Positions 10,745-22,435 of a stretch of DNA of 64,000 nt are shown in pieces. The position numbers and the translations under genes were made by a program. Origin of the DNA: Pleodorina starrii (taxonomy: Eukaryota > Chlorophyta > Chlorophyceae > Chlamydomonadales > Volvocaceae); the NCBI GenBank assembly GCA_030267565.1, contig BRXU01000024.1, forward strand, positions 730,001 to 794,000, in the 5' to 3' direction. The notes below the pieces were generated by a model that worked only from the letters and a program-made list of their open reading frames with translations, was not told where the DNA came from and did not search any database. Every line of letters begins with the position of its first letter. Position 1 is the first letter of the stretch.

Positions 10745-11260
10745 AGTAGCGTGTGTGTGTTTGTTACATGGTTGGGGATGCGTGCCCCTCTCATGAACAA
10801 AATATCCATACGAGCCGAGGGCCCAAGGGAACAAAAACGCCTAAGAGCACGACAGTAGAAGGCCGTCCATGTAGGAGAAGGAGGTACTAGCGGCCAAAGG
10901 GGACAATATAGTTGCGGTGGGCCCAGATGCGCTCAAGCATCTTCGCCAAACGAGGGGGATCCCATCTCATCGCTTCCTCCATACCCTCGAATTGAGGGAA
11001 CCCTTCATCTGCGCGGATGCTACTGTAAGGAGGGGCATTCCGTTTGAACATGCTTCTCGTCCCCTATTTGACCATCCGCAACGCAGCAGGGACATTTTCG
11101 CTCAGTCCTAGGGACATGAACTCTGCCCACTCGTGATCTGTTGGCCGCAACCGCCCAACAGCACAATCGAAACGCTAGGCACGGCATGCTGTGGCCACAT
11201 GTAGCATGTGTACGGCGCAGGGACAGGCTTGCCGCTGTGCGCTTTGCCCATGGCCTCATG
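10745..11260 (-). mobile_element. LINE-F 3' end, 5'-truncated copy
   Basis: On the minus strand this carries FRLCCWAVAANRSRVGRVHV, ERKCPCCVADGQI, DEKHV and ECPS, then, after a frameshift with a stop, FPQFEGMEEAMRWDPPRLA and a 3' UTR ending in a (CA)n tail. The 3' part matches 27380-27700 closely. The ORF is broken, so this is a dead retrotransposon end. The constant 3' end with a dinucleotide tail supports target-primed insertion. Confidence 0.7.
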
Positions 11261-11503
11261 CAACGGTTTGGCTCTGGTGTGAGCGCCACTCTCTGCCTGT
11301 CGCAAAGGCCAGATGAAGCCACTGTCCCCGAAAACGGTTCCGTCGGCGCAGCCAAGGGAGGTATATTCTGCTGCCCACAGCGTCCCTGGCTTGACGCCAT
11401 CCAGGTGCACGCCAGTCCCAAGAGGCGCGGACGAGGATATCCTTCTGTTGGTTAACTATCATGCATGTAGGCCTTGGCGAATGGGACGCCTCTTGCTGAA
11501 CAG

Positions 11504-14500
11504 GGCAGTGAAGCCCTGCCCTGCACCTCCCCCCGCCCTGCCCAGCCCTGCCCTGCCCCGCCCTGCCCCGTCCAGCCCCGCCGTGCCTCGCCCAGCCCAG
11601 CCCTGCTATGCCCAGCCCAGCCCCGGCCCCGCCACGCCGGGCCCGGCCCCGCCGCCCGCCCTCCCCGCTCCACCTCCACAACACTCAGCTCAGTCGGCCC
11701 AGTTGCCATTACTACTGCCAACGCGACAGCTTGCCGCGACTCGTCCTGCCGTCCCAAGGGCGGCGCATCTCGTACTTGCTACAACCCCGGATTGTGTATC
11801 TAACGTGCCGTTGCTTGCCAGCCCCGCCCTGCCCCCGCCCTGCCCTGCCCCGCCCTGCCCCGCTCCGCCCGCCCCGGCCACGCCGTCCCCGTCGTGCCTC
11901 GCCCAGCCCTGCCCAGCCCTGCCCAGCCCTGCCCAGCCCTGCCCAGCCCTGCCCAGCCCTGCCCAGCCCTGCCCAGCCCTGCCCAGCCCTGCCCAGCCCT
12001 GCCCTGCCCTGCCCAGCCCTGCCCAGCCCTGCCCAGCCCTGCCCAGCCCTCGCCCAGCCCCGCCCAGCCCCCCCCTGCCCTGCCCCGGCTCCGACCTGCC
12101 CTGCCCAGCCCCGCCCGGCCCCGCCCCGTCCATCCCCGCCCCGGCCCCGCCCCGCCCGGCCCCGCCGGGCCTCGCCCAGCCCTGCCCCGCCCCGCCCCGC
12201 CCCGCCCCGCCCTGCCCTGCCCAGCCCATTCCCGGCCCGGGCCAGACCCGCCCCGACCTCGCCCTGACCTGAACTGCCCTGCCACGGCCAGCGCCAGACC
12301 CGCCCCGCCCAGCCCTGCCCAGCCCTGCCCAGCCCTGCCCCGCCCCGCCCTGGCCCCGCCCGCCCCGGCCACGCCGTCCCCGGCGCTCGCCAAGCCCTGC
12401 CCAGCCCTGCCCAGCCCTGCCCAGCCCTGCCCAGCCCTGCCCAGCCCTGCCCAGCCCTGCCCAGCCCTGCCCAGCCCTGCCCAGCCCTGCCCAGCCCTGC
12501 CCAGCCCTGCCCAGCCCTGCCCAGCCCTGCCCAGCCCTGCCCAGCCCTGCCCAGCCCTGCCCAGCCCTGCCCAGCCCTGCCCAGCCCTGCCCAGCCCTGC
12601 CCAGCCCTGCCCAGCCCTGCCCAGCCCTGCCCAGCCCTGCCCAGCCCTGGCCAGCCCTGCCCAGCCCAGCCCAGCCCTGCCCAGCCCTGCCCAGCCCTGC
12701 CCAGCCCTGCCCAGCCCTGCCCAGCCCTGCCCAGCCCTGCCCAGCCCTGCCCAGCCCTGCCCAGCCCTCGCCCAGCCCCGCCCCGCCCCACCATGCCCTG
12801 CCCCGTCTCCGACCTGACCTGCCCAGCCCCGCCCTGCCCAGCCCCGCCCTTGCCCCGCCCCGGACCCCACCTGCCCTGCCCCGCCCCGCCCCGCCCCGCC
12901 CCGCCCCGCCCCGCCCCGCCCCGCCCCGCCCCGCCCCGCCCCGCCCCGCCCCGCCCCGCCCCGCCCCGCCCCGCCCCGCCCCGCCCCGCCCCGCCCCGCC
13001 CCGCCCCGCCCCGCCCCGCCCCGCCCCGCCCCGCCCCGCCCCGCCCCGCCCCGCCCCGCCCCGCCCCGCCCTGCCCTGCCCTGCCCTGCCCTGCCCTGCC
13101 CAGCCCAGCCCGGCCCAGCCCAGCCCCGCCCAGCCCCGCCCCGCCCCGCCCCCCCCCGCCCCGCCCCGCCCCCGCCCGCCCCCGCCCGGCCCGCCCCGCC
13201 CCGCCCCCCCCCCCCCCGCCCCGGCCCCCCCCGGCCCGGCCCCCCCCCGCCCCCCCCGGCCCGCCCCCCCCCGGCCCGGCCCGCCCCGCCCCGCCCAGCC
13301 CATCCCCGGCCCGGGCCAGACCCGCCCCGACCTCGCCCTGACCTGAACTGCCCTGCCACGGCCAGCGCCAGACCCGCCCCGCCGTGCCTCGCCCAGCCCT
13401 GCCCCGCCCTGCCCCGCCCCGCCCTGGCCCCGCCCGCCCCGGCCACGCCGTCCCCGGCGCTCGCCCAGCCCTGCCCAGCCCTGCCCAGCCCTGCCCAGCC
13501 CTGCCCAGCCCTGCCCAGCCCTGCCCAGCCCTGCCCAGCCCTGCCCAGCCCTGCCCAGCCCTGCCCAGCCCTGCCCAGCCCTGCCCAGCCCTGCCCAGCC
13601 CTGCCCAGCCCTGCCCAGCCCTGCCCAGCCCTGCCCAGCCCTGCCCAGCCCTGCCCAGCCCTGCCCAGCCCTGCCCAGCCCTGCCCAGCCCTGCCCAGCC
13701 CTGCCCAGCCCTGCCCAGCCCTGCCCAGCCCTGCCGTGCCCTGCCCAGCCCTGCCCAGCCCTGCCCAGCCCCGCCCAGCCCTGCCCAGCCCTGCCCAGCC
13801 CTGCCCAGCCCTGCCCAGCCCTGCCCAGCCCTGCCCAGCCCTGCCCAGCCCTGCCCAGCCCTGCCCAGCCCTGCCCAGCCCCGCCCAGCCCTCGCCCAGC
13901 CCCGCCCAGCCCTACCATGCCCTGCCCCGTCTCCGACCTTACCTGCCCCGCCCAGCCCTGCCCAGCCCTGGCCATCCCAGCCCCCGCCCCGCCCCGCCCT
14001 GCCCCGCCCCGGACCCGACCTGCCCTGCCCCGCCCCGCCCCGCCCCGCCCCGCCCTGCCCAGCCCAGCCCATCCCCGGCCCGGGCCAGACGCGCCCCGAC
14101 CTCGCCCTGACCTGAACTGCCCTGCCACGGCCAGCGCCAGACCCGCCCCGCCGTGCCTCGCCCAGCCCTGCCCAGCCCTGCCCCGCCCCGCCCTGGCCCC
14201 GCCCGCCCCGGCCACACCGTCCCCGGCGCTCGCCAAGCCCTGCCCAGCCCTGCCCAGCCCTGCCCAGCCCTCGCCCAGCCCCGCCCAGCCCTGCCCAGCC
14301 CTGCCCAGCCCTGCCCAGCCCTGCCCAGCCCTGCCCAGCCCTGCCCAGCCCTGCCCAGCCCTGCCCAGCCCTGCCCAGCCCTGCCCAGCCCTCGCCCAGC
14401 CCCGCCCAGCCCCACCATGCCCTGCCCCGTCTCCGACCTGCCCTGCCCAGCCCAGCCCTGCCCAGCCCTGTCCATCCCAGCCCCGGCCCCGCCCCGCCCT

Positions 14501-14768
14501 GCCCCGACCCGGACCCGACCTGCCTTGCCCCTCCCCGCCCCGCCCCGCCCTGCCCTGCCCAGCCCATCCCCGGCCCGGGCCAGACCCGCCCCGACCTCGC
14601 CCTGACCTGAACTGCCCTGCCACGGCCAGCGCCAGACCCGCCCCGCCGTGCCTCGCCCAGCCCTGCCCAGCCCTGCCCAGCCCCGCCCTGGCCCCGCCCG
14701 CCGCGGCCACGCCGTCCCCGGCCCTCGCCCAGCCCTGCCCCGCCCTGCCCTGCCCCGCCCCGCGCACC
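11504..14768. repeat. 3.3-kb GC minisatellite (CCCAGCCCTG and CCCCG units)
   Basis: Long blocks of a 10-base unit (CCCAGCCCTG) alternate with a block of the 5-base unit CCCCG (about 12868-13070) and with non-repeat spacers. The spacer words CCTGACCTGAACTGCCCTGC and GGCCACGCCGTCCCC return four to five times (near 12260, 13335, 14105 and 14600; and near 12367, 13440, 14212 and 14706), so the array has higher-order modules of roughly 0.5-1 kb. The minus strand is a nearly continuous series of GGG tracts separated by two bases. The very long frames on both strands are repeat translations and are not annotated as genes. Confidence 0.95.
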
Positions 14769-16018
14769 CTGCCTTCGATCAGTATGAGAGCACCCAGGGC
14801 CTGCTCGCTCATCCATTAGGACGCGGCTGCACTCCCAAGGTGCGCGTACGCACATGCTCGCTGGTCTTTTACATCCAATTTATTATGGTTATCCGGTATC
14901 TGCGCGCGTTGCAGTGTCCTGCCTTCGAGAAATATGCGAGCACCCAGGGCCTGCTCGCTCATCCATTCGAACCCGGCTGCACTCCCGCGTTGCGCGTACG
15001 CGCATGCTCGCTGGTCTAATAAATCATATGTAAAGTGAGCATCCGATATCTGCGCGCGTTGCAGTGTCCTGCCTTCGAGAAATATGAGAGCACCCAGGGC
15101 CTGCTCGCTCATCCATTACAACCCGGCTGCACTCCCGCGTTGCGCGTACGCGCATGCTCGCTGGTCTAATAAACCATATGTAAATTGATCATCCGATATC
15201 TGCGCGCGTTGCATTGTCCTGCCTTCGAGAAATATGAGAGCACCCAGGGCCTGCTCGCTCATCCATTCGAACCCGGCTGCACTCCCGCGTTGCGCGTGCG
15301 CGCATGCTCGCTGGTCAAATAAATCATACGTAAAGGGATCATCCGGTATCTGCGCGCGTTGCGTTGTCCTGCCTTCGAGAAATATGAGAGCACCCAGGGC
15401 CTGCTCGCTCATCCATTACAACCCGGCTGCACTCCCGCGTTGCGCGTACGCGCATGCTCGCTGGTCTAATAAACCATACGTAAAGTGATCATACGATATC
15501 TGCGCGCGTTGCATTGTCCTGCCTTCGAGAAATATGAGAGCACCCAGGGCCTGCTCGCTCATCCATTCGAACCCGGCTGCACTCCCGCGTTGCGCGTACG
15601 CGCATGCTCGCTGGTCTAATAAACCATATGTAAATTGATCATCCGATATCTGCGCGCGTTGCGTTGTCCTGCCTTCGAGAAATATGAGAGCACCCAGGGC
15701 CTGCTCGCTCATCCATTACAACCCGGCTGCACTCCCGCGTTGCGCGTACGCGCATGCTCGCTGGTCTAATAAACCATACGTAAAGTGATCATCCGGTATC
15801 TGCGCGCGTTGCAGTGTCCTGCCTTCGAGAAATATGCGAGCACCCAGGGCCTGCTCGCTCATCCATTCGAACCCGGCTGCACTCCCGCGTTGCGCGTGCG
15901 CGCATGCTCGCTGGTCAAATAAATCATACGTAAAGGGATCATCCGGTATCTGCGCGCGTTGCGTTGTCCTGCCTTCGAGAAATATGAGAGCACCCAGGGC
16001 CTGCTCGCTCATCCATTG
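14768..16018 (+). repeat. Young 150-bp satellite array, ~8 units
   Basis: The anchor TGTCCTGCCTTCGA recurs at exactly 150-base steps (unit starts 14911, 15061, 15211, 15361, 15511, 15661, 15811 and 15961, plus a diverged first unit from about 14768). Units alternate between ATTCGAACCC and ATTACAACCC variants, showing a 300-bp dimeric higher-order repeat. Each unit carries CTGCTCGCTCATCC and GCATGCTCGCTGG, the reverse complements of the GCGAGCA boxes in the array at 7050-8290. Confidence 0.95.
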
Positions 16019-16345
16019 CGCGTTTTCCCAAAATCGTAAACAAAATGCCGTGCTCGCGCAAACAACGCATTACAGCTATTGCCCTTTACTTGTATACAGG
16101 ACTATGTGACGAAGTGACATAGTACTTGAAACCCTGAGTAGAAACAAGTGACATGGTCGTATGGGGAAGTTTACTTTGGTCATACCAGCATGAAGCACCC
16201 AAAGATGTTTACAGGAATTTCGCGATGCTCGCATGACGTACCAATAGGGGATAATACTATTCATTCATGTATGAATAAAATATCGTCAAATACGGTGCGA
16301 TGCTCGCTGCCGGTTCCACCTGTAATTAGCGAGCATGCTCGCTGC
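16019..16345 (-). repeat. Satellite-to-palindrome spacer, mirror of 6990-7080
   Basis: Read on the minus strand, this runs from the GCGAGCATGCTCGC palindrome (16325-16345) through an AT-rich spacer with CCTATTGGTACGTCATGCGA into the satellite. The same order and similar words occur on the plus strand at 6940-7080 (CCTATTGGTTCGTCATGCGA). No gene. Confidence 0.7.
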
Positions 16346-17113
16346 CGGTCCCTGCCCAGACGCTTACTGGTATGCTGGGGATAAGCAGCAGGTCAGGGCG
16401 CTTTTTGGACCGAACGTCGTCGGGGATGTTGGGAAGCAGCCACTTGGGCAGGCGTGTGCCGGCCACGTAGTCCGGCTTGTCCTCCATGCTGCAGGCGTCC
16501 ATGACGATGAAGCAGCCTCCATGGGCCCCTCTGGACAGTGTTCTAGTGATGGTTTGTTCCGCTTGGTTGTGTCGCAGGGTATAGAGAGCGTGCATTCGCG
16601 CGTGTTGGCAGCCTCCCAGGATGTGTGTTTGGGGGTCTTTGCACACAGGGCAGTAGCCTGTGGACGTTGGGCCGCCCGGTACAAGGGGCATGCGAAAGAG
16701 CTTTGCGAATTTGGCATCCAGAGCTGTCCATACAGGTAGTCGAGGCATCGTTTGTAATGCCGATGCCGGCCCGTGCCCCGCTGCAGGGTTCTGGTGCTGG
16801 CATTGATCTCTAGGTCCGGTAAGGCATCCTCTACGTATTTGACGTATGCGGTCTCGTTGGTGTACCCATTGTGTGTCGTCTGGCTGACCAGAGTGTCGAT
16901 GCCGCGGTTAAGGTCGTTGGCGTAGCGACCGGCGTTTACGTCGGTCCCCTCGGACTTCCGTAGCCACCAGTGTTTACTTCTTGGATTATTGTCTGCTTTC
17001 TCTTTTACGGCTTCTGCCGGCAGCATTCCCTGCGCCGCAAGGATAGCAGCCTGTACTGCGGCTTTGTCCGCTTCTTCATTATATCGAACTCCTGTGTGTG
17101 CTTTGACTTTCAA
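16346..17113 (-). pseudogene. Dualen-like C-terminus: RNase H end, CCHC cluster, start of RLE
   Basis: The first frame gives VKAHTGVRYNEEADKAAVQ, the last active-site block of RNase H. A frameshift near 16740 moves the protein into the frame holding GYCPVCKDPQTHILGGCQH, a C-x2-C-x5-H-x4-C cluster like that before the restriction-like endonuclease of R2-type elements. KKRPDLLLIPSIPV follows, matching the R-PD start of the RLE core. The second acidic residue of the RLE active site is missing because the element is truncated here. RNase H begins in the neighbouring frame upstream. Confidence 0.65.
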
Positions 17114-17147
17114 TAGCGACGTTTTAAGCTTGGCGACGACCCGGGCT

Positions 17148-18119
17148 TTAAGTGCGGCAACGATGGAAGTCCTCGAGCAGTGCTCTATGCTTACTCAGCC
17201 GCAATTTTTGCGGGTTGTTTATCATCTTCTGGATCAAATGGAGCGATGCTTTGGAGTCCGTCCAAATGCTGAGGTGGGCTTGGTTGTGAGGTATGCCGCG
17301 TCGTATGGTGAGTGTCTGATGTATCGCGCTTAGTTCACAGCGCGTAATTGTTTGACATCCGTAGGCTCCTGGGTTGACATCGATGAGGAGCGTATTTCCA
17401 GTTAGTGCGTCGACTGCTGCGGCGCCGAGTCCTAACATCTTGGTGTTCCCGACCTCGACTTCCCTAACCGACCCATCAGTGTAGACGGATGCGTGGGCGT
17501 TGTACCGAAGCGGATTTGCTGCATGGAACGCCAGGTGCGCGGAGCGTCGTTCAGCGGGTGTGGGGTTGCTGCACTTACGAGAGGGCACCGCCTGGTCAGG
17601 CGCTCCGGCAGTCATTTTGCGGACGCGTTTCCGTACCCACTGGGGGGCTATCCACGGCTGGGCTTGACCTGTCGGCGCTGGCAGGGTGGTGTGCATACCT
17701 AGCGCCTGTCGGAGGCTGCTCACGTGTGATTTGCCCACGTCGTTGCTGACCAGTAGCAGGGTCAGGCCAACCGGGTAGGGCTTGGTGTCCACGTTGAGCG
17801 TGGCGCTTTGCAGTACCGTATCCCCTTGGCGGCGAGCGAGTCGATGCTGCCCACTTGTGTGACCAGGGGGTGCGATAGGTACCGGGTATACGGCGCTGTA
17901 CGGGACTACGATAAGGGTGGCGGTCTGCGCAGCCTCGGTCTTTTTGGCTTCCGCCAAACCCAACGCCCACCGCAAGGCATGGTGGCCCTCCTCGGGTGTG
18001 GGTTCCGGGTGTGCGATGGACAAGCCGGTAAACGGTTGGGAGTATGCGTCATGGTTGGCCCCAAAGAGCATGTCTTCTGGGAAGCGTGAGAAGTACGTTT
18101 CAGTGCAATTAGCCACATT
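17148..18119 (-). pseudogene. Dualen-like RNase H segment
   Basis: The segment lies in the same frame as the RT ORF, separated from it by one TGA, so both were once one polyprotein. RNase H landmarks in order: VYTDGSVRE (first Asp), TRCELSAIHQ (Glu) and LSIWTDSKASLHLI (second Asp); the final block continues in the next frame after a frameshift near 17130. The ~190 residues before RNase H have no recognised domain. In Dualen and I-group elements RNase H degrades the RNA strand after first-strand synthesis; here it is disabled by the breaks. Confidence 0.75.
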
Positions 18120-21100
18120 TCAAGGGGACGCAAAGCGTTCTGTGCTTGAGCCCATGGCATTCATGAGACGTGTTGTAAACTGTTCTCCGAGTCCTTGCTC
18201 GTGCGCCGCCTTAACGGGGTGTGTTTTGGTGCCCCCTCCATCACGGTAGCGCAGGAGGAGGCGTGCCACGTCTTCCTCGAAGCCACCCGCCGCTGCAAGC
18301 TTGGCGTGCGCCTCCGGCCTCTTACATTTGGCGTCGGAGTGCCTTAGCCACAGGCTGCGCAGCAAGCTGTCCAGGAGCGTGCCGATGCATCGTCCCTGGG
18401 GGTCGTAAACAAACGCGACTCCCTGTTCTAGGAGGCCTGCAGGAGTATCTCCGCTGCCGTCCCAAGGTGCGCGGTTAGAGGGGTCGGGGTCGCTGTGTTT
18501 GCCAATCTGGATGGTGTACCGCCCTGTCGGGCGGATGTCCCTATCCGGGTTGCCGGGATGTACATCGATTTCTACGTGTTGGCGTAGGAGCCGTTGTCCT
18601 CTGGCCTTAATGAGACATTCAGAGGCCCATTGGCCTTGCTGCTGCCTCGGATTAAGGTGCTGGTCCCGGGCTGGCGCAGTGCGCCCGGGGGCCGTCTCGG
18701 CTGCCGCCTCTAGGCGGTGTCGGAATGCATTCAGCAGCTCGTTCCAGTTGTCTTGGGTGGCCAGGCGCGTGCCTTCGTCCTCGGTTCGCGCCCAGTCTAC
18801 TTCGATCCTTCCGGTGGGGGTTGCCGTATCTGCTGCGGCCTCGTACGGACGTGTTGCCGTGGGTAGGTATCCGTGCGCTGCGTACAGCTCGAGCGCCCCT
18901 TTGGTGTTAACTGTGCTTTCCCACTTAACTTGGTAGAAGGTGCCGTGTGTGGGGTGCCGGGGTGTATCTCTGCGTTGCCGCTTTGCGGCTCGGGGGCCTA
19001 CTTCCACCCGCTTGCGGATCTGCGCGTGGATATGGGCTACCCTCTCTTGCTCGCTGAATAGATATTGGTTGATGTTGTGGCCGTATTTACGGGCAACCCC
19101 TGTGGGCCATTCTCGCTCTCCCCGCAGCATTTCTTCAAGCTGCGATCCGGTCCCCACTTCGGCTGCTAGTCCTGGGAGGTCTCGGTGGCGCAGCAGGGCT
19201 TCACAGTGCGTGACGGTGAGTGGGCTTTCTCTGGGGTCCCATCCGGAGGCAGTCGTGTCCGTGATGTTGCGGGTGGGTTTTGGGCGCTGCCTCCTGATGT
19301 ATGTTGTCATGGTTTCTTCGGTAGCGTTGCGTCGGGGCATGTGTCGCCGAGCTTCCCTTTGTTGCGCTGGGCGCCTCACCTGGCCCTCCTGGGATCCGAC
19401 TTCCCGTCTCGGGGCCGCCGGATCTGGGCTGGGGTTGTGCGCGGCGGGCGAAGGGTCTGTCGGTGGGGCCCCGGTCGTGTCCCGGGGGCGTGACACCACA
19501 TATCGCATGATATTCCTATGAGGAAGCGGCGTGGGACCGTGTGTGTCATTCATGAGGTCCGTCATAATGGGTTCATTGGGGATGGCCCGCAGCTCCGGGG
19601 GCAGCGCAGGCACCCCTCTGTGCCTCGCCGCGCGGGCGCGTACACTGAGAACGGGGTTCAGTGCTAGGCTGAGTTGGTTCAGGGCGATGAGGTGTCGGGG
19701 CCCGACACTCCGTCCACCGATGCGTTGGAGCTGGTCCGTGGTAATGAAGTGTGCTTCTGTGTTCTTATCTTTCAGGACTCGGAGATTCAGGCCCAGCTCA
19801 AGCAGAGGCTGTACGCATCTGGAGAGGAGCGCGAGGGTTTTGGGTTCCGTCCCCGAGTTGCACGCCGCTAGAAGGTGAATGAGTGTGCTTGCTTTCCGTT
19901 CGTACCCTATGCCGCAGTCCGTGAGCTCAATGCCCGCCTCCTGCGTGATGGTCAGCTGCTTTAGCGTCGTGTAGAAGCGGCTTTCCTTCTTGAGGGCGTG
20001 CACCGGCATGTCGCCCATGTATCGGCTTTGCAGGCCAAGGAGAGCCCTAGTGACTACCCCAAGCCGGCCTTCGTCATTCAGGGAGAGGACGAGAGCTTTG
20101 GCCGCCTTGGCGACATAGAGGCTGCGTATGGTGCCGACCCCCAGGCCGAGTTGCTTTACTGGACCGAGGATTGCGCGGGTGGGAAACCCCATTTTAAGGC
20201 CATAACTGCACTTAGCTATGCCAGCAATTTGAGAGTCGAAGCTGGCGATGTCTTGGGGGGTGTACGCCATAGTGGCCAGGCTGTACGCGACGAATGGGTG
20301 GATGAGGGTTTTGATCATGTTGATGCGCTGGTCGGGAGACGCCATGGACTCCTGGATGCCCTGTCCTCGCCGCGTGATCTCAGCGCGGACATAGGCTACT
20401 TGAGGTGCCCAGTCGAGGGTAGGGGTTACATGGACTCCCAGGTATTTGTACGAGGCGGTCGGGGGCGCGTAGGGTATCGGTGATCCGTCTATACGGATTT
20501 GGTCTTTTAGCAGTCGCTCAAGGGCAGTCTGATATTTGCGGGTGCCGGGTCCCCGGCTGAGGTCCTGGTCCGACCGTGCGCGGCCGTGCAGGATGCCTTG
20601 CAGCTGACATTTGCCAACGTTGACCTTCAGGGCTCCCCATTGCGCGTACTGCTCGATTTTCGCACATTGGAGACGCATGTCTGAAACGCTGTTTGTGAGT
20701 GTAACCAAGTCGTCTGCGAACGCTCCCGAGCTGAAATGGTGCCGCTCATTTTCCTCGGCCTTGAGGCATCCGTACTGGTATCCCCGTCCTCCGCTGTGCA
20801 GCCACCTCAGTAGGGGTTCCATATAGATGATGAACAGCACCGGGGACAGCGTGTCACCCTGAATTGTACCGCGTTCGATGGCTATGTCCGCTGTGCAGCC
20901 GTGCTCTGTCCGGATGCGCGTGGTGGCCCGTGAGTATAGGTTAGCTACCACTTCGATCAGGTCGTCCGGGTAGCCCAGGTCGTACATGATCATGAGCAGC
21001 TTGTCGTGATCGATCGTGTTGAACGCAGACGTGAAGTCGATGTATAAAAGGAAGAGGTCACGGCTGGTGAGGCCCGCGTCCTCGATTGCGTGTAGCACGT

Positions 21101-22434
21101 TTTGGAGTTGGCGCTCTGTGTTGCGTTGCCTCAGGTAGCCCTCCTGAGCTTCCGTAAAGATGTGCGCTTGCTCACTGTAGAGTACGATGTTCAGCGTGAT
21201 GTGGCTGGTGTACCCCTTGTGAATTGTGTTCCCCAGGGCGATGGGCCTTTTGTTCTTGATGAGGAGCGGGTCGCCCTTCTTGGGGATAAGGACCGTGTCG
21301 GATTTCGTCCAGTGTGTGGGAATTTCGGCTTTTACCCACATGACCGTAATGAGCTGGTGGATGGCGGTCTGGAGGTCGGCGGGTAGTGTTTGTAGAAGTT
21401 CGTTGGGTATGCCGTCGGGGCCTGGGGCCTTGTTTCTCGCGAGGTGGTCTATAGACGTGCGGAAGTTGTGTGGATCTAGTACACCCGGGAGGAGTGATGG
21501 GGGGGCGTCTCCCCACTTGGCCAGCCCTTCCCTAAGCGGGTCTTGCGCGCCCGGTCTGGTCCAGGGATAGGTTCGGGGGGCTTCGTTTGGGAGGTACTTT
21601 CCCGTTCGTGGGCCGGAGACGGGTCTCGCAAGAAGGGCGAAGTGCGTGTGAAGCGCATCGAGTATGTTTTTGGAATCGGTGCACAGTCGTCCATCGGTTG
21701 GGTGTCGGATGGCTGCGATTCCGCGGGGTTGGTCATCGGGTTCAAGGACCTGTCTGTGCGCGTGCCGGGGCTTTTTGGTTAGTAGCCGCTGGAAGCGTTT
21801 CTTTGCCTTGCTTGCGTTGGTTGCGCGAATCTCTCGAGCGAGCTTGGCGATTTCCCCTCCGGTTGCTTTAATGGCCGCACGCAGGGCGCGGGCTGCGGTT
21901 GGTTCGTCGCGCTCAGTGTCGGCATGCTGAGTGCGCTCGGGTGTTGCCCGTTCCGTTGTGCCGCTGGTGCCTGGGGGCGCCGTGGCCGCATGGGGGGGCG
22001 TCGTGTCATTGGCGTGTCCCTCCGTTGGTGTAGGTGCCCCATGCTCCTGGGGGTCTGTGCGCAGGGCTTGCGCGAGATTGTCTTTCATGGTTTTGTGATT
22101 GCTGTGCAGCCTGGCGAGGCGCCTGCCGATGCCCCGTCGCGCATGCAGCTTCCCCGTGCAGGGAGGTTTCTGTTGACAGTGAGATTCCAGTATCCCAAGG
22201 CAGCGGTCTAGCAGGTCGCCTAGTTCATGGCTGAGGGCAGTGACGTCCGTCGCCCGGACGGTATCGTGGTTGCGCAGATTAGCCAGGAGTGCTCGTGCCT
22301 CTTCCTTACTGGCGGCACGTTCCAGCTGTCCGGCGACGTGTCCTATTGCCTCACACGCCGGGTGTAGAGCGCTTAGCAGGTGGGCGATTTCGGAAGTGAG
22401 CGTCGATTCCATCTCCACGAGCTGGCTGCGTGGT
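18120..22434 (-). CDS. Reverse transcriptase of Dualen-like element
   Basis: About 1,430 residues from the conventional start at 22418; the frame opens only at 22434, and no true initiator is expected because the polyprotein continues from the endonuclease after a frameshift. RT core spans about residues 325-640: NKAPGPDGIPNE, TDTVLIPK-like text (SDTVLIPKKGD), KRPIALGNT, LLYIDFTSAFNTIDHDKL (first catalytic Asp, about 461), QGDTLSPVLFIIYMEPL and GAFADDLVTL (FADD, Asp 569 and 570). The N-terminal ~230 residues are charged and helical-looking. The 500-residue tail after the thumb includes a basic region and FYQVKWEST, which weakly resembles a chromodomain strand. The catalytic residues are intact although the element is broken elsewhere. 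Confidence 0.85.
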
Positions 22435-22435
22435 C

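Noticed and set aside
11690..14855. ORFs of more than 1,000 residues in the GC array
   Set aside because: They consist of [10 protein letters not shown] or [10 protein letters not shown] repeats in several frames and both strands, as expected from a 10-bp/5-bp minisatellite without stop codons.
14768..16018. CRISPR array
   Set aside because: Whole 150-bp units are repeated with no short repeat/unique spacer alternation, and no cas genes are present.
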